A stretch of DNA of 64,000 bases from Deefgea piscis (GCF_013284055.1 NZ_CP054143.1:744001-808000); one strand, 5' to 3'; counted from the stretch's first letter, positions 8,359 to 20,530 are shown. Notes: generated by a model from the letters alone, not told the origin. Translations and numbers: made by a program.

Positions 8359-9066
8359 ATGACCCAAAATCATCCGAAACTGATTACCGATCCCTATTAC
8401 GACGGCGTGCCTGAATACATGACCGAAGTTTATGATTGGGCCTATGTTGACCCGAAATGGGTGAAAGCACTAGATCGCAATATTGTGGTGCGTATTTTGC
8501 TGTTTTTAAACGATCAGCGACTGATGAAATGCTATCTGGACGAAATCCAACCCGGCATGCGCGTTTGGCAATTAGCCCATGTTTATGGTGATTTAGTCCG
8601 CCGCGCCGCCCAACGCGTTGGCCCCGCAGGCGCATTTCATTTAACCGATATCACCCCCATCCAAATTGAACACGGCAGCAAAAAATTAAAAGACATGGAT
8701 TGGGCCAAAGTCATTCGCAGCGATGCGGCGGGCTTTGCTGGCATCGGTGGCGACTATCAATTAATTTGCAGCTTTTTCTTATTGCACGAAGTGCCCGACG
8801 ACAAAAAATACGAAATCGTCAATCATATGCTGGCTAAATTACCGGTTGGCGGCAAAGCCATTTTTGTCGATTATCACAATCCCAAAAAATGGCAACCGAT
8901 TCGCTACATCCTCAAGCTCGTTAATCACCTGCTCGAGCCGTTTGCCAATGCCTTATGGGAAAATGAAATTCAGCACTACGCCAGTCATGCCGAGCAATAC
9001 ACGTGGAAAAAACGGACGATTTTTGGTGGGGTGTATCAGTGCGTGGTGGTAGAACACGCTAAGTAA
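8359..9066 (+). CDS. rquA: Rhodoquinone biosynthesis methyltransferase-like protein RquA
   Basis: RquA converts ubiquinone to rhodoquinone (an amino group replaces a methoxy group), giving a low-potential quinone for anaerobic fumarate reduction. The 235-residue protein matches the family as I know it: the N-terminal PEYMTEVYDWAYVDP, a degenerate Rossmann SAM-binding region (WQLAHVYGDLVRRA, about 73-86), FFLLHEVPDDKK, IFVDYHNPKKWQPIRYI, LEPFANALWENEI and the ending FGGVYQCVV. These features separate it from UbiE/UbiG methyltransferases. AAGGA precedes the ATG at good spacing. It is monocistronic between divergent pepD and convergent DUF2971. The enzyme probably acts at the membrane face. Confidence 0.88.
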   Translation: MTQNHPKLITDPYYDGVPEYMTEVYDWAYVDPKWVKALDRNIVVRILLFLNDQRLMKCYLDEIQPGMRVWQLAHVYGDLVRRAAQRVGPAGAFHLTDITPIQIEHGSKKLKDMDWAKVIRSDAAGFAGIGGDYQLICSFFLLHEVPDDKKYEIVNHMLAKLPVGGKAIFVDYHNPKKWQPIRYILKLVNHLLEPFANALWENEIQHYASHAEQYTWKKRTIFGGVYQCVVVEHAK

Positions 9067-9151
9067 ACGGGGAATGTTGGGGAGTTGAAAGTTGCACAAT
9101 GTAATCGCGATAAAGCAACTCCCTTTTACTCTCTGCGAATCAAAGCAGCCC

Positions 9152-10033
9152 CTACTCGCTGACTACCTTACACGCTAATTTAATTAAAGCTTTATCTTTT
9201 ATTCTAACCTCATTAAGTGTAAATCGTCGATTATCTATAATTAGTGAACTAAGCTTAGGTGACAAATTTCTTTTAGCAATCTCTGCAATAACGCGTTGCT
9301 TTATATGCTCATTTGTTCTCACACCAAATACAACTCTTCGAATAGCATTCGCATTGAATTCATACATTCCGGAGCCGCCCTCCGAAACCAACAATTCAGC
9401 AATTTCATTAATTTTGTTTGGGTTTGACTTTATTTCAGCTTTATAAAAGTTTTTTTCTGATTCACGAATAGGTCTTTTAATACAGCGCCATTCCTTTTCA
9501 TATGCCCAGTGAGGTGATTTTGTTAAAAGTGTAGCTTTTATCAATTCCTCATCGTCAAACTCTGATGGCATTACTGGAACCTGAGGCCGAGCTTCGTTAT
9601 AAATAATTAATTGAGATTTTGAAAATGGTGGATATTCGCTATCAAACCCCAAACAAATACCTGTATGGTTTTTGCCATAATGTGACCACATAAGAATATT
9701 TTTATGGTCTTCAGACAAACAAAGCACGCCAAGCTCTTTCACCCAATCTTCATCTACAGTTCTATTCTTGCTCGACATTAATTTTAAATTAATACTTCCA
9801 GCTATTTTATTTCTTTGAGATTTTGATAACCTTTCTGTTAGATCTATATTTTTGCTAAAAATTTTTTCATATTCAGCATCAGAAGGAATACGAAATATCG
9901 GGGTCATTTCAAATGGATCATTAAAGAAATGCGGAGATGAAAAAAATATTCGCCCATCAAGCACTGAAATAAGTCTATCAAAATGCTCATCACTATTTTG
10001 GTCAAGCGGAAAATATCTATACAGTATCGTCAT
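9152..10033 (-). CDS. DUF2971 domain protein
   Basis: 293-residue cytosolic protein of unknown function. Family hallmarks are visible: LYRYFPLDQ at the N-terminus, FFSSPHFFNDPFEM (about 30-43), LCLSEDHKNILMWSHYGKNH (about 128-147), GICLGFDSE and the C-terminal VFGVRTNEHIKQRV. Base composition is clearly more AT-rich than its neighbours (many AAA and AAT codons), which suggests recent acquisition. DUF2971 genes are often scattered accessory genes; some sit near defence loci. No companion gene is seen here, so I assign no function. Confidence 0.8.
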   Translation of the reverse strand: MTILYRYFPLDQNSDEHFDRLISVLDGRIFFSSPHFFNDPFEMTPIFRIPSDAEYEKIFSKNIDLTERLSKSQRNKIAGSINLKLMSSKNRTVDEDWVKELGVLCLSEDHKNILMWSHYGKNHTGICLGFDSEYPPFSKSQLIIYNEARPQVPVMPSEFDDEELIKATLLTKSPHWAYEKEWRCIKRPIRESEKNFYKAEIKSNPNKINEIAELLVSEGGSGMYEFNANAIRRVVFGVRTNEHIKQRVIAEIAKRNLSPKLSSLIIDNRRFTLNEVRIKDKALIKLACKVVSE

Positions 10034-10103
10034 ATCAAGTCTTGTAAATTAAAGAACGGCTTTTATGGCTAATAGTGATCCACATTTGATTTTCAACGAT
10101 ATC

Positions 10104-10131
10104 GGCGGGTTACGCCTTCGGCTAACCCGCC
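10104..10131. repeat. GGCGGGTTA...TAACCCGCC hairpin
   Basis: Perfect 9-bp arms (10104-10112 and 10123-10131) around a loop containing CCTTCGG. Related hairpins lie at 33480-33506 and 35978-35995. It sits between the CNNM-type gene and the DUF2971 gene and may act as a transcription barrier. Confidence 0.7.
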
Positions 10132-10139
10132 CTGCTTAA

Positions 10140-10188
10140 TGTATTCAGCTGCAGCTATTGATCAACAAAGGCTACAGATAAATACCCA
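10140..10188. repeat. GATACCCAT-family repeat, copy A
   Basis: About 50 bases with GTATT at one end and GGCTACAG...ATACCCATT at the other, abutting the stop codon of the minus-strand CNNM gene at 10189. It shares GGCTACAG and ATACCCAT-like ends with copies at 33329-33380 and 47717-47769. Confidence 0.6.
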
Positions 10189-11505
10189 TTAATCATCGCC
10201 CACACTACCTTCAGACTTGGCCGCTGGCATCACTTTCACCAACACAATCCGTGGGCCGTTCATTTTTTTGACGACGATGGTAAAGCCATCAAATTCGATG
10301 CGTTCACCTTCGACCGGTAGATTGCCAAGTTTCCATTGAATCAAACCACCGACAGTTTCCGCTTCCGGGTGATCGATGTCTTTACCCAGCATTCGGCCCA
10401 GCGAATACAGCGATAAGCTCCCTTTGCCCAACAGCGCGCCATCGTCTTGCTCTAACCAATCATTGCGCGATTGCCGAAATTCATCACGGATTTCGCCGAC
10501 CAGCGCGGCCATCAAATTATCCAGCGTGACAAAGCCCATCGGCTGCGCTTCGTCGGCGTAGGTGACGATAGCAAAATGCGGCGCGCCTTCACGAAAGCGG
10601 CGAAATAACTCTAGCACCGGCGTTTCTGGCGTGACTTGTTCCACTGGGCGCACGTAATCGCTTAAATCAGACACGTCGGCGTGGCGTAATTCGGCCAGAA
10701 ATAGGTTTTTTAAATGAATAATCCCCAACACTTCGCCGTCTTCATTCACAAAGGGATAGCGGCTAAAGCGTTGCGTGGCAATGACTTGTAAATTTTCGGC
10801 CAGCGAGACATTGCTATGCAGCACCGCTGCCTCATGAAACGGCCGCATCAAATCGGCGACTTTCAGTCGGCCAAAATCCAAAGACTGCTCAACGACATTC
10901 CATTCTTCGCGGCTATTGCCATCGCCGTTACCGCGCAAAATCATTTTTAACTCATCGGCAGAATAATGACTTTCATGACCAGAATGCCCATCCAAACCCA
11001 ATTGGCGTAACAAACTATTGGCGCTGTGATTGAGCAACCAAATCGCTGGATACATTAGCCAATAAAAGAAATACAAGGGCACCGAAGTCCATAGCGCCAC
11101 GACTTCAGGGCGGCGGATGGCCAATGATTTAGGCGCTAATTCGCCAACGACGATATGTAAAAATGAAATTAAAGTGAAGGCAAAAAAGAAGGAGACGCTA
11201 TGAATCAAGGCCGCCGATTCAACGCCCAGTACCATAAAGAGGGGCTCAAGTAAGCGAGAGAATGCCGGTTCACCAATCCAACCTAAACCGAGCGATGCTA
11301 AGGTGATCCCGAGCTGGCAAGCCGATAAATAAGCGTCCAGTTGACTATGCACTTTGGCGAGAATTCGCCCGCGCCAGCCATAGATTTTGGCTAACCCCTT
11401 AGCGCGAGTAGCACGCAATTTAACCAAGCCAAATTCGGCGGCAACAAAAAAACCATTGAGCAGCACCAACGCCAAAGCGATGAGGCTTAAAAAGAAATTT
11501 TCCAT
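10189..11505 (-). CDS. CNNM/CorC (hemolysin C-like) transporter family protein
   Basis: 438-residue inner-membrane protein. The N-terminal DUF21/CNNM domain has about four hydrophobic segments (about 1-200), starting with LIALALVLLNGFFVAAEFGLVKLR and including GWIGEPAF. Two CBS domains follow (about 215-330, with VADLMRPFHEAAVL and RYPFVNEDGEVLGIIHLKN), then a C-terminal CorC/HlyC domain (about 350-430, with GGLIQWKLGNLPVEGERI). The family is linked to magnesium or other divalent-cation (and in some members polyamine) export; the substrate cannot be told here. It is probably a single-gene unit. Confidence 0.87.
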   Translation of the reverse strand: MENFFLSLIALALVLLNGFFVAAEFGLVKLRATRAKGLAKIYGWRGRILAKVHSQLDAYLSACQLGITLASLGLGWIGEPAFSRLLEPLFMVLGVESAALIHSVSFFFAFTLISFLHIVVGELAPKSLAIRRPEVVALWTSVPLYFFYWLMYPAIWLLNHSANSLLRQLGLDGHSGHESHYSADELKMILRGNGDGNSREEWNVVEQSLDFGRLKVADLMRPFHEAAVLHSNVSLAENLQVIATQRFSRYPFVNEDGEVLGIIHLKNLFLAELRHADVSDLSDYVRPVEQVTPETPVLELFRRFREGAPHFAIVTYADEAQPMGFVTLDNLMAALVGEIRDEFRQSRNDWLEQDDGALLGKGSLSLYSLGRMLGKDIDHPEAETVGGLIQWKLGNLPVEGERIEFDGFTIVVKKMNGPRIVLVKVMPAAKSEGSVGDD

Positions 11506-11775
11506 AATGCGGGCTAAGCCCGTCCAGAACCAATCAGCATTTTATTTTAGCGCTACGATCCCATTGCAGGGACAAATATTCAGCAAAGCACCAAAAAGAC
11601 CACGAATTACGGCAAAAATGCGTATAAATCGCCGCTTTAAATGCTAAAGCTCTACACCAAAACCCAATTTCACCTCGGGATTGCAATCGACTTGAACCCC
11701 GAGCTAACCGCCATACAAACCCCCTATTCAAGCTGAGTCCAGTTAAAATAGCCTATTGCCTTATCACTCGATGCC

Positions 11776-12570
11776 ATGACCCCCGCTAAACCAAAAACCA
11801 AAGCTAAGACGTATTTATCTGCAGGCTTTAAAAATAAAGCGCCGCAAGGCAATACCCAAGTAGCCAGTCTAGCAAGGGCTTTATCTAAGCTCGGATTTTG
11901 TTCGCGTAGCGAAGCCGAAGCCTTGGTATTACAAGGCGCGGTGAGCGTGAATGGCAAGGTGTGTGTGGAAATCAATCGCCGCGTCGATCTCGAGCGCGAT
12001 CAACTCAGCGTTAACGGCCAAAGTGTTGCCGCTGAAAAGAAAGTCTATTTAATGCTTAATAAGCCGCGCGGCTTGATTACCAGCGCGCAAGATGAGAAAA
12101 ACCGCGATACGGTGTTTAGCTGCTTCACTGGCGCGACGCTGCCGCACATCGGCCCGGTTGGGCGACTGGATAAAGCCAGCGAAGGCTTGCTGCTGTTCAC
12201 CAACGATACTCAATGGGCGGCGCGCCTCACGGATCCGGCCAGCCATTTGGACAAAATCTACCACGTGCAAATTGATAGCCTTGCCACTCCGGCGCTGATC
12301 GCCGCCATGCAAGCGGGTGTAATCATGGATGACGGCACGCCACTCAAAGCCAAGCGCGTGACCTTGTTACGCAGCGGCGAAAAAAATGCATGGCTGGAAG
12401 TCGTGCTCGACGAAGGCAAAAACCGCCACATCCGCCGCCTACTTGAAGCCAATCAAATCAACACACTACGCCTGATGCGTGTGGCGATCGGTGGCTTGCT
12501 GCTGGGTGAATTGGCAAAAGGCGAATGGCGGGAATTGAGTGCGGCGGAAGTGGCAAGTTTAAAAAGCTAA
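11776..12570 (+). CDS. Pseudouridine synthase, RsuA/RluB/RluE/RluF family
   Basis: Isomerises a uridine in rRNA to pseudouridine. An S4 RNA-binding domain (about 32-90, [20 protein letters not shown]...VSVNG) precedes the catalytic domain, which contains [10 protein letters not shown], the catalytic-Asp motif [16 protein letters not shown] and, near the end, [13 protein letters not shown]. The 264-residue length and a lysine-rich N-terminal extension fit the RluB/RluF side of the family, but the target base cannot be assigned. No clear ribosome binding site is seen before the ATG; no later ATG would keep the S4 domain. Confidence 0.85.
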   Translation: MTPAKPKTKAKTYLSAGFKNKAPQGNTQVASLARALSKLGFCSRSEAEALVLQGAVSVNGKVCVEINRRVDLERDQLSVNGQSVAAEKKVYLMLNKPRGLITSAQDEKNRDTVFSCFTGATLPHIGPVGRLDKASEGLLLFTNDTQWAARLTDPASHLDKIYHVQIDSLATPALIAAMQAGVIMDDGTPLKAKRVTLLRSGEKNAWLEVVLDEGKNRHIRRLLEANQINTLRLMRVAIGGLLLGELAKGEWRELSAAEVASLKS

Positions 12571-12606
12571 TTGATCACGAGAAGCCGGAAAATATACACA
12601 TCACGG

Positions 12607-12686
12607 AGGATGGGTTAAACGCAGTGATACCCATCAAATTGCGCTTGCTGGGTATCGCCCACAAACCGAGACTCCACCTATCTTAC
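12607..12686. repeat. GATACCCATCA...GCTGGGTATCGCCCA repeat, copy 1
   Basis: The core GTGATACCCATCA (12624-12636) and GCTGGGTATCGCCC (12647-12660) recurs at 34255-34331 in the same orientation. The flanks AGGATGGGTT and TCCACCTATC also have counterparts there. It lies in the convergent gap after the pseudouridine synthase gene and can form a hairpin through GGGTATC/GATACCC. Confidence 0.65.
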
Positions 12687-12736
12687 GCGCTCAATCATGC
12701 CGATTTCATTTTCGCTTTTTCAGCCTAAACGCAGCG

Positions 12737-12970
12737 TTACAGCCAGCCGACTCGCCACTGCGTTTCATCCGACAGCACGCTCCAATGCAAAGTGAAATGC
12801 CGTTTACTCAGCACAGCTTCTAGCGTGACCTGCACGACTTTTTGCGCGTCCAACGGATCGAGTTCAACTTTGACGACGAGAAAATGTTTCTCGCGCTGTT
12901 GCGGCACAACGGCGGTCCATTTGGTATTCAGTAGCTTTTTTGGGTGCCAGCTACGCGTTGGATACGTCAT
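12737..12970 (-). CDS. Small conserved protein, TIGR02450/DUF2389 family
   Basis: 77-residue basic, tryptophan-containing protein of unknown function. The family pattern is visible: PKKLLNTKWTAVVP, EKHFLVVKVELD, VTLEAVLSKRHFTLHW and the terminal WRVGWL. It lies 57 bases downstream of the DUF2237 gene on the same strand and may be the last gene of that unit. Confidence 0.8.
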   Translation of the reverse strand: MTYPTRSWHPKKLLNTKWTAVVPQQREKHFLVVKVELDPLDAQKVVQVTLEAVLSKRHFTLHWSVLSDETQWRVGWL

Positions 12971-13027
12971 CGACCTGCTCCTTTATGTCTTAAAGCGCCA
13001 TATCCGCATTCAAATTATGTTTAAGCG

Positions 13028-13405
13028 CTAATCCTTAAACACCGGCCGATCAATGCCATATTCCACCAACGTTTCTAATGAAATCAAATCGAGAATGTTT
13101 TCATGCGTGGCGGCGAGGACGATTTTTGGGGCGGCGCCGGCTTTGAGTGCTTCGAGCCAGCGCGTCGCGCAAAGACACCATTGATCACCGGGCTTGAGCC
13201 CAGCAAAGCCGTATTCTGGCCGTGGCGTGGATAAATCGTTGCCGCGCAGTTGGGAAAACCTTAAAAACGGGGTACTGATCACCACGCAAACAATATGTTC
13301 GCCCACGTCGGTTTGATCAGTTCGGCAACAACCATCACGGAAAAACCCAGTTAAAGGGGCCATGCTGCAAGGTTTGAGTGCTTGGCCTAATACATTGATA
13401 TCCAT
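13028..13405 (-). CDS. DUF2237 family protein
   Basis: 125-residue conserved protein of unknown function. The family signature NVLGQALKPCSMAPLTGFFR, then DGCCRTDQTDVGEHIVCVV, and the central GLKPGDQWCLCATRWLEA are all present. It has seven cysteines, several in positions conserved as I remember the family. It starts about 20 bases after the metallo-hydrolase gene, so it belongs to the tmk-holB-pilZ-tatD cluster. Confidence 0.82.
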   Translation of the reverse strand: MDINVLGQALKPCSMAPLTGFFRDGCCRTDQTDVGEHIVCVVISTPFLRFSQLRGNDLSTPRPEYGFAGLKPGDQWCLCATRWLEALKAGAAPKIVLAATHENILDLISLETLVEYGIDRPVFKD

Positions 13406-13424
13406 GGGTATTGCTCGCTAAGGT

Positions 13425-14201
13425 TTAAATGGTGATGCGTTGACCGTCATACCCTACTTCAATACCAGCGGGTAAAGTTGCAGTTAAAGCGTGATACTCT
13501 AATTCATGCGTCATATGAATCAACACCGTGCGTTTGGCGGCAATATGAGCGGCAATTTGCAACGCTTGTTCTACCGATAAATGCGTTGGATGCGCTTTAT
13601 GACGCAAACAATCCAAAAACAATAAGTCTAAATTGTGCAGCAATGCTTCACTCTCAGGCGGAATTTCTGAAACATCGGTGAGGTAAGCAACATTGCCAAT
13701 GCGCCAGCCTAAAATCGGCCATTTGCCGTGAATCAGCGGTATTGGCTGCACCGTCACCGCGCCAACTTGAAATGGCTCAGCATCGACTTCATGAATGGTG
13801 AGCACCGGTTTATCCCAAAATTCATTGGGTTTAAACAGCGTATACGGAAAGCGCTCTCGGATATGGCCGAGCATTAAACGATTGCCGTACACCGGCAAGG
13901 CGGCTTTTTGTAACCAGCAAAAAGCGCGTAAATCGTCGATGCCATTCAAATGGTCGGCATGCGGATGGGTATACAGCACCGCATCCACGTGCAAAATCTG
14001 TTCGCGCAGTGCTTGGCTGCGTAGGTCTGGCCCGGTGTCGATCAAAAAAGTTTGCCCACCCGCACGAATCACCGCTGAGGCGCGGCTGCGGGTGTTTTTT
14101 GGGTCGGTCGATACACACGTTGGGCAGCGGCAACCCAAAGCGGGTGAGCCGCCACTTGAGCCCACACCCAATAAAATGGTTTCTACGGCAAGGCTGGTCA
14201 T
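13425..14201 (-). CDS. PhnP-like metallo-beta-lactamase-fold phosphodiesterase
   Basis: 258-residue cytosolic MBL-fold hydrolase. The active-site motif THPHADH gives H79, H81, D83 and H84 as ligands. The N-terminal cluster C24-x-C26-x2-C29 (LGCRCPTC) matches the structural-zinc site of PhnP, and the C-terminal LPAGIEVGYDGQRI parallels the PhnP ending. PhnP opens cyclic ribose phosphates in phosphonate breakdown, but no other phn gene is here, so the substrate is open. The start overlaps the tatD stop by four bases, showing translational coupling. Confidence 0.85.
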   Translation of the reverse strand: MTSLAVETILLGVGSSGGSPALGCRCPTCVSTDPKNTRSRASAVIRAGGQTFLIDTGPDLRSQALREQILHVDAVLYTHPHADHLNGIDDLRAFCWLQKAALPVYGNRLMLGHIRERFPYTLFKPNEFWDKPVLTIHEVDAEPFQVGAVTVQPIPLIHGKWPILGWRIGNVAYLTDVSEIPPESEALLHNLDLLFLDCLRHKAHPTHLSVEQALQIAAHIAAKRTVLIHMTHELEYHALTATLPAGIEVGYDGQRITI

Positions 14202-14980
14202 TGTGGTTGGCGCGCACGAGCAAACAGATTAAAGAAATTTTGCGTGGTCGCCTCGGCCACGTCGCTCAGTGGAATGCCTTTTAATTCAGCAATATGCTCG
14301 GCAACATGGCGTACCCACGCCGGTTGATTTTGTTTGCCGCGATGCGGCATTGGTGCAAGATAGGGCGAATCGGTTTCGATGAGTAGGCGATCAAGCGGCA
14401 TTAGCCGAGCCAATTGTTTTAAATCTTCAGCTTTTTTAAACGTCACAATGCCTGAGAGTGAAATATAAAAACCTAAATCCATTGCTTGTTGCGCCACTTC
14501 CCAGCTTTCGGTAAAGCAATGCATGACACCGCCAACGTCTTGCGCGTTTTCTTCGCGCAAAATCCGAATGGTGTCCTCTGATGAGGCACGAGTATGAATA
14601 ATCAGTGGCAAGCCCGTTTCACGCGCCGCGCGAATATGCGTGCGAAAACGCTCACGCTGCCACTCTAAATCCCCCGTTAGCCGGAAATAATCCAAGCCGG
14701 TTTCGCCAATGGCGACCACTTTGGGCGATTGCGCCAGCTCAACCAATTGCGCGACCGTTGGCTCGGGCGTGTCTTCGTAATCAGGGTGCACACCCACTGA
14801 GGCAAAAATATTGTCATGCTGCTGCGCCAGTGCCAGTACCGATGGCAGCTCAGGTAAATTAACTGCGACACAGAGCGCATGGCTCACATCGTAATCTTGC
14901 ATATTGGCTAATAATTGCGGCATATTGGCCGCTAAATCAGCAAAATTAATATGGCAGTGCGAATCAACAAACTTCATCAT
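14198..14980 (-). CDS. TatD family metal-dependent hydrolase (YcfH-like)
   Basis: 260-residue TIM-barrel hydrolase of the TatD/YcfH group, a metal-dependent phosphoesterase or DNase. Metal ligands are visible as H8 and H10 in VDSHCHIN, then GETGLDY (Glu), LIIHTRAS (His), HCFTES (His) and ETDSPYLAP (Asp). In many proteobacteria it follows tmk, holB and pilZ, as here. A terminator-like hairpin (14997-15023) separates it from pilZ. Two adjacent ATG codons (14980, 14977) are possible starts. Confidence 0.9.
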   Translation of the reverse strand: MMKFVDSHCHINFADLAANMPQLLANMQDYDVSHALCVAVNLPELPSVLALAQQHDNIFASVGVHPDYEDTPEPTVAQLVELAQSPKVVAIGETGLDYFRLTGDLEWQRERFRTHIRAARETGLPLIIHTRASSEDTIRILREENAQDVGGVMHCFTESWEVAQQAMDLGFYISLSGIVTFKKAEDLKQLARLMPLDRLLIETDSPYLAPMPHRGKQNQPAWVRHVAEHIAELKGIPLSDVAEATTQNFFNLFARARQPQ

Positions 14981-14996
14981 TTTTCTTCATTCAATA

Positions 14997-15023
14997 AAAA
15001 AGCCGCACCAGAAGGCACGGCTT
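14997..15023 (-). terminator. Terminator-like hairpin between pilZ and tatD
   Basis: On the minus strand AAGCCGTGCC and GGTGCGGCTT pair (two wobble pairs) around UUCU, followed by TTTTATTG. It lies between pilZ and tatD, so it probably limits read-through from the tmk operon. Confidence 0.75.
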
Positions 15024-15041
15024 GAATCATAACCGAAACAG

Positions 15042-15410
15042 TTACATCGTGTGCGTTGTCCGCCCTGATTGCAGATAACCGCCGAGTAAATTTTCAATTT
15101 TTACTCGCGCCAAATTGCCCGCTTCATTACTGGAAAATTGAACGCCAATCCCTTGCTGATGATTATTATGCGCGCCAGGCGGTGTCACCCAAACCACGTT
15201 GCCCGAAACGGCAATCCGCGCCGGATCATCCAACAGCGCCAACAACATAAAAACTTCATCGCCTAAGTTGTACAGCTTATTGGTGGGGATAAAGATCCCA
15301 CCGCCTTTAATAAACGGCATATATGACGCATATAAAGCAGCTTTTTCTTTAATATTTAACGACAGCACGCCAGGACGAGAGGCGGCTGCGCGTACTGGAT
15401 CTTCGCTCAT
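15042..15410 (-). CDS. pilZ: Type IV pilus PilZ protein
   Basis: 122-residue protein needed for type IV pilus assembly in related bacteria, where it binds the extension ATPase PilB. It has PGVLSLNIKEKAALYASYMPF at the N-terminus, then GGGIFIPT, GDEVFMLLALLDD and VVWVTPPGA. The c-di-GMP-binding RxxxR signature is absent, as in canonical PilZ. The start overlaps the holB stop by four bases. pilB, pilC and pilD are present at 50.3-54.1 kb. Confidence 0.93.
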   Translation of the reverse strand: MSEDPVRAAASRPGVLSLNIKEKAALYASYMPFIKGGGIFIPTNKLYNLGDEVFMLLALLDDPARIAVSGNVVWVTPPGAHNNHQQGIGVQFSSNEAGNLARVKIENLLGGYLQSGRTTHTM

Positions 15411-16444
15411 ATTTTTCCTTGGCGAGACGGCCCACGTAAGGCATCCACATAGGCAAACAACAGGTTTTCAAAAACCAGTCGCTGATTGAGCGGATGACGA
15501 GATAATTTTTGCGCATCAGTGAGTTGATTCACGTATTGCATCAACTGTGGCGCTCGTGGAGCAAGACGCGTTAATGCATCTTGCCAATCTGGATAATAAC
15601 GAATTTTCCCCGCCAAGCCCAAACTAATCAGATCGTAAATCCACTTCTGTAGCCATGTAATCACTAAATCGGTATCTAGTTTGGCTTTATCTAATTCGGT
15701 ACAGAGTTTTAATACATCTAAAGTCGCCGGTTCTGCAATCTGCGTTAGAAAGTTCTGCCGCACGGCGAGCCATTCTGCTGCGGCATCATCCATTGCCGCC
15801 AATGGCGCACCGCCGGTATGCGCCAAGTGCAATGCCGGATTCACCACGCCATGGGCATTCAACCATTGCATCGCCACCGATGAATCAGGTAGCGCCAAAG
15901 GAAATACACGGCAACGGCTACGTATCGTTGGCAATAAGCGGCGCCAGTGATCGGCTACCAAAATAAAGATTGCGCCAGCTGGTGGCTCTTCGAGTGTTTT
16001 TAAAAATGCATTAGCGGCAGCCACATTCATCGTGTCGGCCGGCACGACTAATGTCACCCGCACACTGCGTCGATGTGCCGAGAGATTGACGAAGTCAGCC
16101 AAAGCCCGCACATCTTCCACTCGAATAACTTCTGATTTTTTCTTGGCTTTTTTGCTTTCAGTCTCATCTGGGCGCTCTTCTTCAGCGTCCTCCGGCTGCA
16201 ACACGCGATAGTCCGGATGATTACCAGCTAAAAACCAACGGCAGCCATCGCAAACACCACAAGGCTGCGTTGATTTCTGGGTGTCTTCGCAAAGAAGAAA
16301 TTGCGCGAGATAAACTGCAAAAGCACGCTTACCAATACCGGGTTCACCCGTCAGCAATAAAGCATGAGGCCAGCGATCTCGCTCGCGTAGCAACTCTTGC
16401 CATGCAGTCTGTAACCATGGGTATAAAGTCGGTGTTTTATTCAT
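15407..16444 (-). CDS. holB: DNA polymerase III delta-prime subunit
   Basis: Clamp-loader subunit of the replicative polymerase. It contains the Walker-A-like GEPGIGKR, a zinc module with four cysteines (CEDT...PCGVCDGC), and the sensor region [14 protein letters not shown] followed by [10 protein letters not shown], all typical of delta-prime. An acidic/basic insert near residues 95-120 ([16 protein letters not shown]) is longer than usual. The ATG at 16444 overlaps the tmk stop by eight bases; an in-frame TTG at 16453 is less likely. Confidence 0.93.
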   Translation of the reverse strand: MNKTPTLYPWLQTAWQELLRERDRWPHALLLTGEPGIGKRAFAVYLAQFLLCEDTQKSTQPCGVCDGCRWFLAGNHPDYRVLQPEDAEEERPDETESKKAKKKSEVIRVEDVRALADFVNLSAHRRSVRVTLVVPADTMNVAAANAFLKTLEEPPAGAIFILVADHWRRLLPTIRSRCRVFPLALPDSSVAMQWLNAHGVVNPALHLAHTGGAPLAAMDDAAAEWLAVRQNFLTQIAEPATLDVLKLCTELDKAKLDTDLVITWLQKWIYDLISLGLAGKIRYYPDWQDALTRLAPRAPQLMQYVNQLTDAQKLSRHPLNQRLVFENLLFAYVDALRGPSRQGKI

Positions 16445-17075
16445 AATCAGCAAAAATTTCCGCCAATTCGGCCTGAATTACTTCTAATGGTCGATTGGCA
16501 TCAATGACACGAATCCGCTGAGGATTTTGCTGGGCTCGCTCAAGATAGGCAGCACGAACACGCGCATGAAAATCGTGTTGCTCACGCTCAAATCGATCTA
16601 ACACTCGGCCATTGGCCATTCGCGCTTGACTCACTTCAAGTGGCACATCAAAAATCAACGTCAAATCAGGTTCAATCAAACCTGCTTCACGCGCTTGCAC
16701 CCACGTTTCAAGTTGCGCAAACTTCGTTTGATCAAGTCCACGACCACCACATTGATAGGCAAATGTCGCATCCGAAAAACGATCACATAAAACCCATTCA
16801 CCGCGCGCTAATGCCGGTTCAATCACCTCAGTTAAATGCTGAGCTCGCGAGGCAAACATCAACAAAGCCTCGGTTTCTAAAGACATCGACTCATTCAGTA
16901 GCAGCGCTCTTAGCTTTTCACCTAAACTTGTCCCACCGGGCTCTCTTGATTGCTGTAATGCGATGCCTTTCTTAAGCAACCAAGCAGCTAGCCACGCTAA
17001 ATGCGTGCTTTTCCCTGCACCATCAATGCCCTCTACCGAAATAAACCGACCTCGTGCAACGCTTGCGCTCGTCAT
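16437..17075 (-). CDS. tmk: Thymidylate kinase
   Basis: Phosphorylates dTMP to dTDP for DNA synthesis. The P-loop GIDGAGKS (residues 16-23), the DRF/SDAT motif ([13 protein letters not shown]) and the [14 protein letters not shown] region are clear; the 212 residues match the family. It leads the tmk-holB-pilZ-tatD cluster on the minus strand. Confidence 0.95.
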   Translation of the reverse strand: MTSASVARGRFISVEGIDGAGKSTHLAWLAAWLLKKGIALQQSREPGGTSLGEKLRALLLNESMSLETEALLMFASRAQHLTEVIEPALARGEWVLCDRFSDATFAYQCGGRGLDQTKFAQLETWVQAREAGLIEPDLTLIFDVPLEVSQARMANGRVLDRFEREQHDFHARVRAAYLERAQQNPQRIRVIDANRPLEVIQAELAEIFADYE

Positions 17076-17256
17076 GAATCAACCAAATACAAAAAGAATC
17101 CCTGAATTGTCGCACAAACCATACAAGACAATAAACAAATTCCAGCACTAATGGGTATATCCATTTGACTATTAACTGGAAAGGATTTTGATCAAATACC
17201 ACGCATAGGTATCTTATCTTCAATTCACCACAAACCCAGAAACGACGCATAGCAAA

Positions 17257-17282
17257 AAGCCCGACTCTTTCGAATCGGGCTT
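17257..17282 (-). terminator. rRNA operon terminator
   Basis: The stem AAGCCCGA...TCGGGCTT, with few bases in the loop, is followed on the minus strand by TTTTTGC. It lies directly downstream of the 5S gene. Confidence 0.88.
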
Positions 17283-17295
17283 CTCTATAGGGAAG

Positions 17296-17410
17296 TCTGG
17301 CAATGACCTACTTTCACACGGGCAATCCGCACTATCATCGGCGCTGAGGTGTTTCACTGTCCTGTTCGGGATGGGAAGGAGTGGGACCACCTCGCTATGG
17401 TCGCCAGACA
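17296..17410 (-). rRNA. rrf: 5S ribosomal RNA
   Basis: The reverse complement reads TCTGGCGACCATAGCGAGGT at the 5' end and includes CCCATCCCGAACAG, the universal 5S core. About 115 bases long. The two ends (TCTGGC/GCCAGA) pair, as expected. It is the last gene of the rRNA operon. Confidence 0.95.
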
Positions 17411-17639
17411 TTAAACTGTCTGGTGCAACTCTTTCGAGCTACACGAGAGTTATCGCATTCAGCCGCTATCTTTTCAGACCGCAACCTACAACGCTAACTC
17501 GTAAAATCAATAGAAGAAGTAATTATACTACACACCAATCAACACCATTTAAGTATTTTTTGTAGTTCAGCGCTTTCACACCGTCCTACTTTGGGTCAAT
17601 TATATCCATCGTCGCACTACGCGCTTCAGGTTATAGGAT

Positions 17640-20530
<2,891 letters not shown>

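Noticed and set aside
17149-17215. ATGGGTATAT upstream of tmk, considered as another copy of the hairpin family
   Set aside because: The second arm is too diverged to pair; at most a decayed copy.
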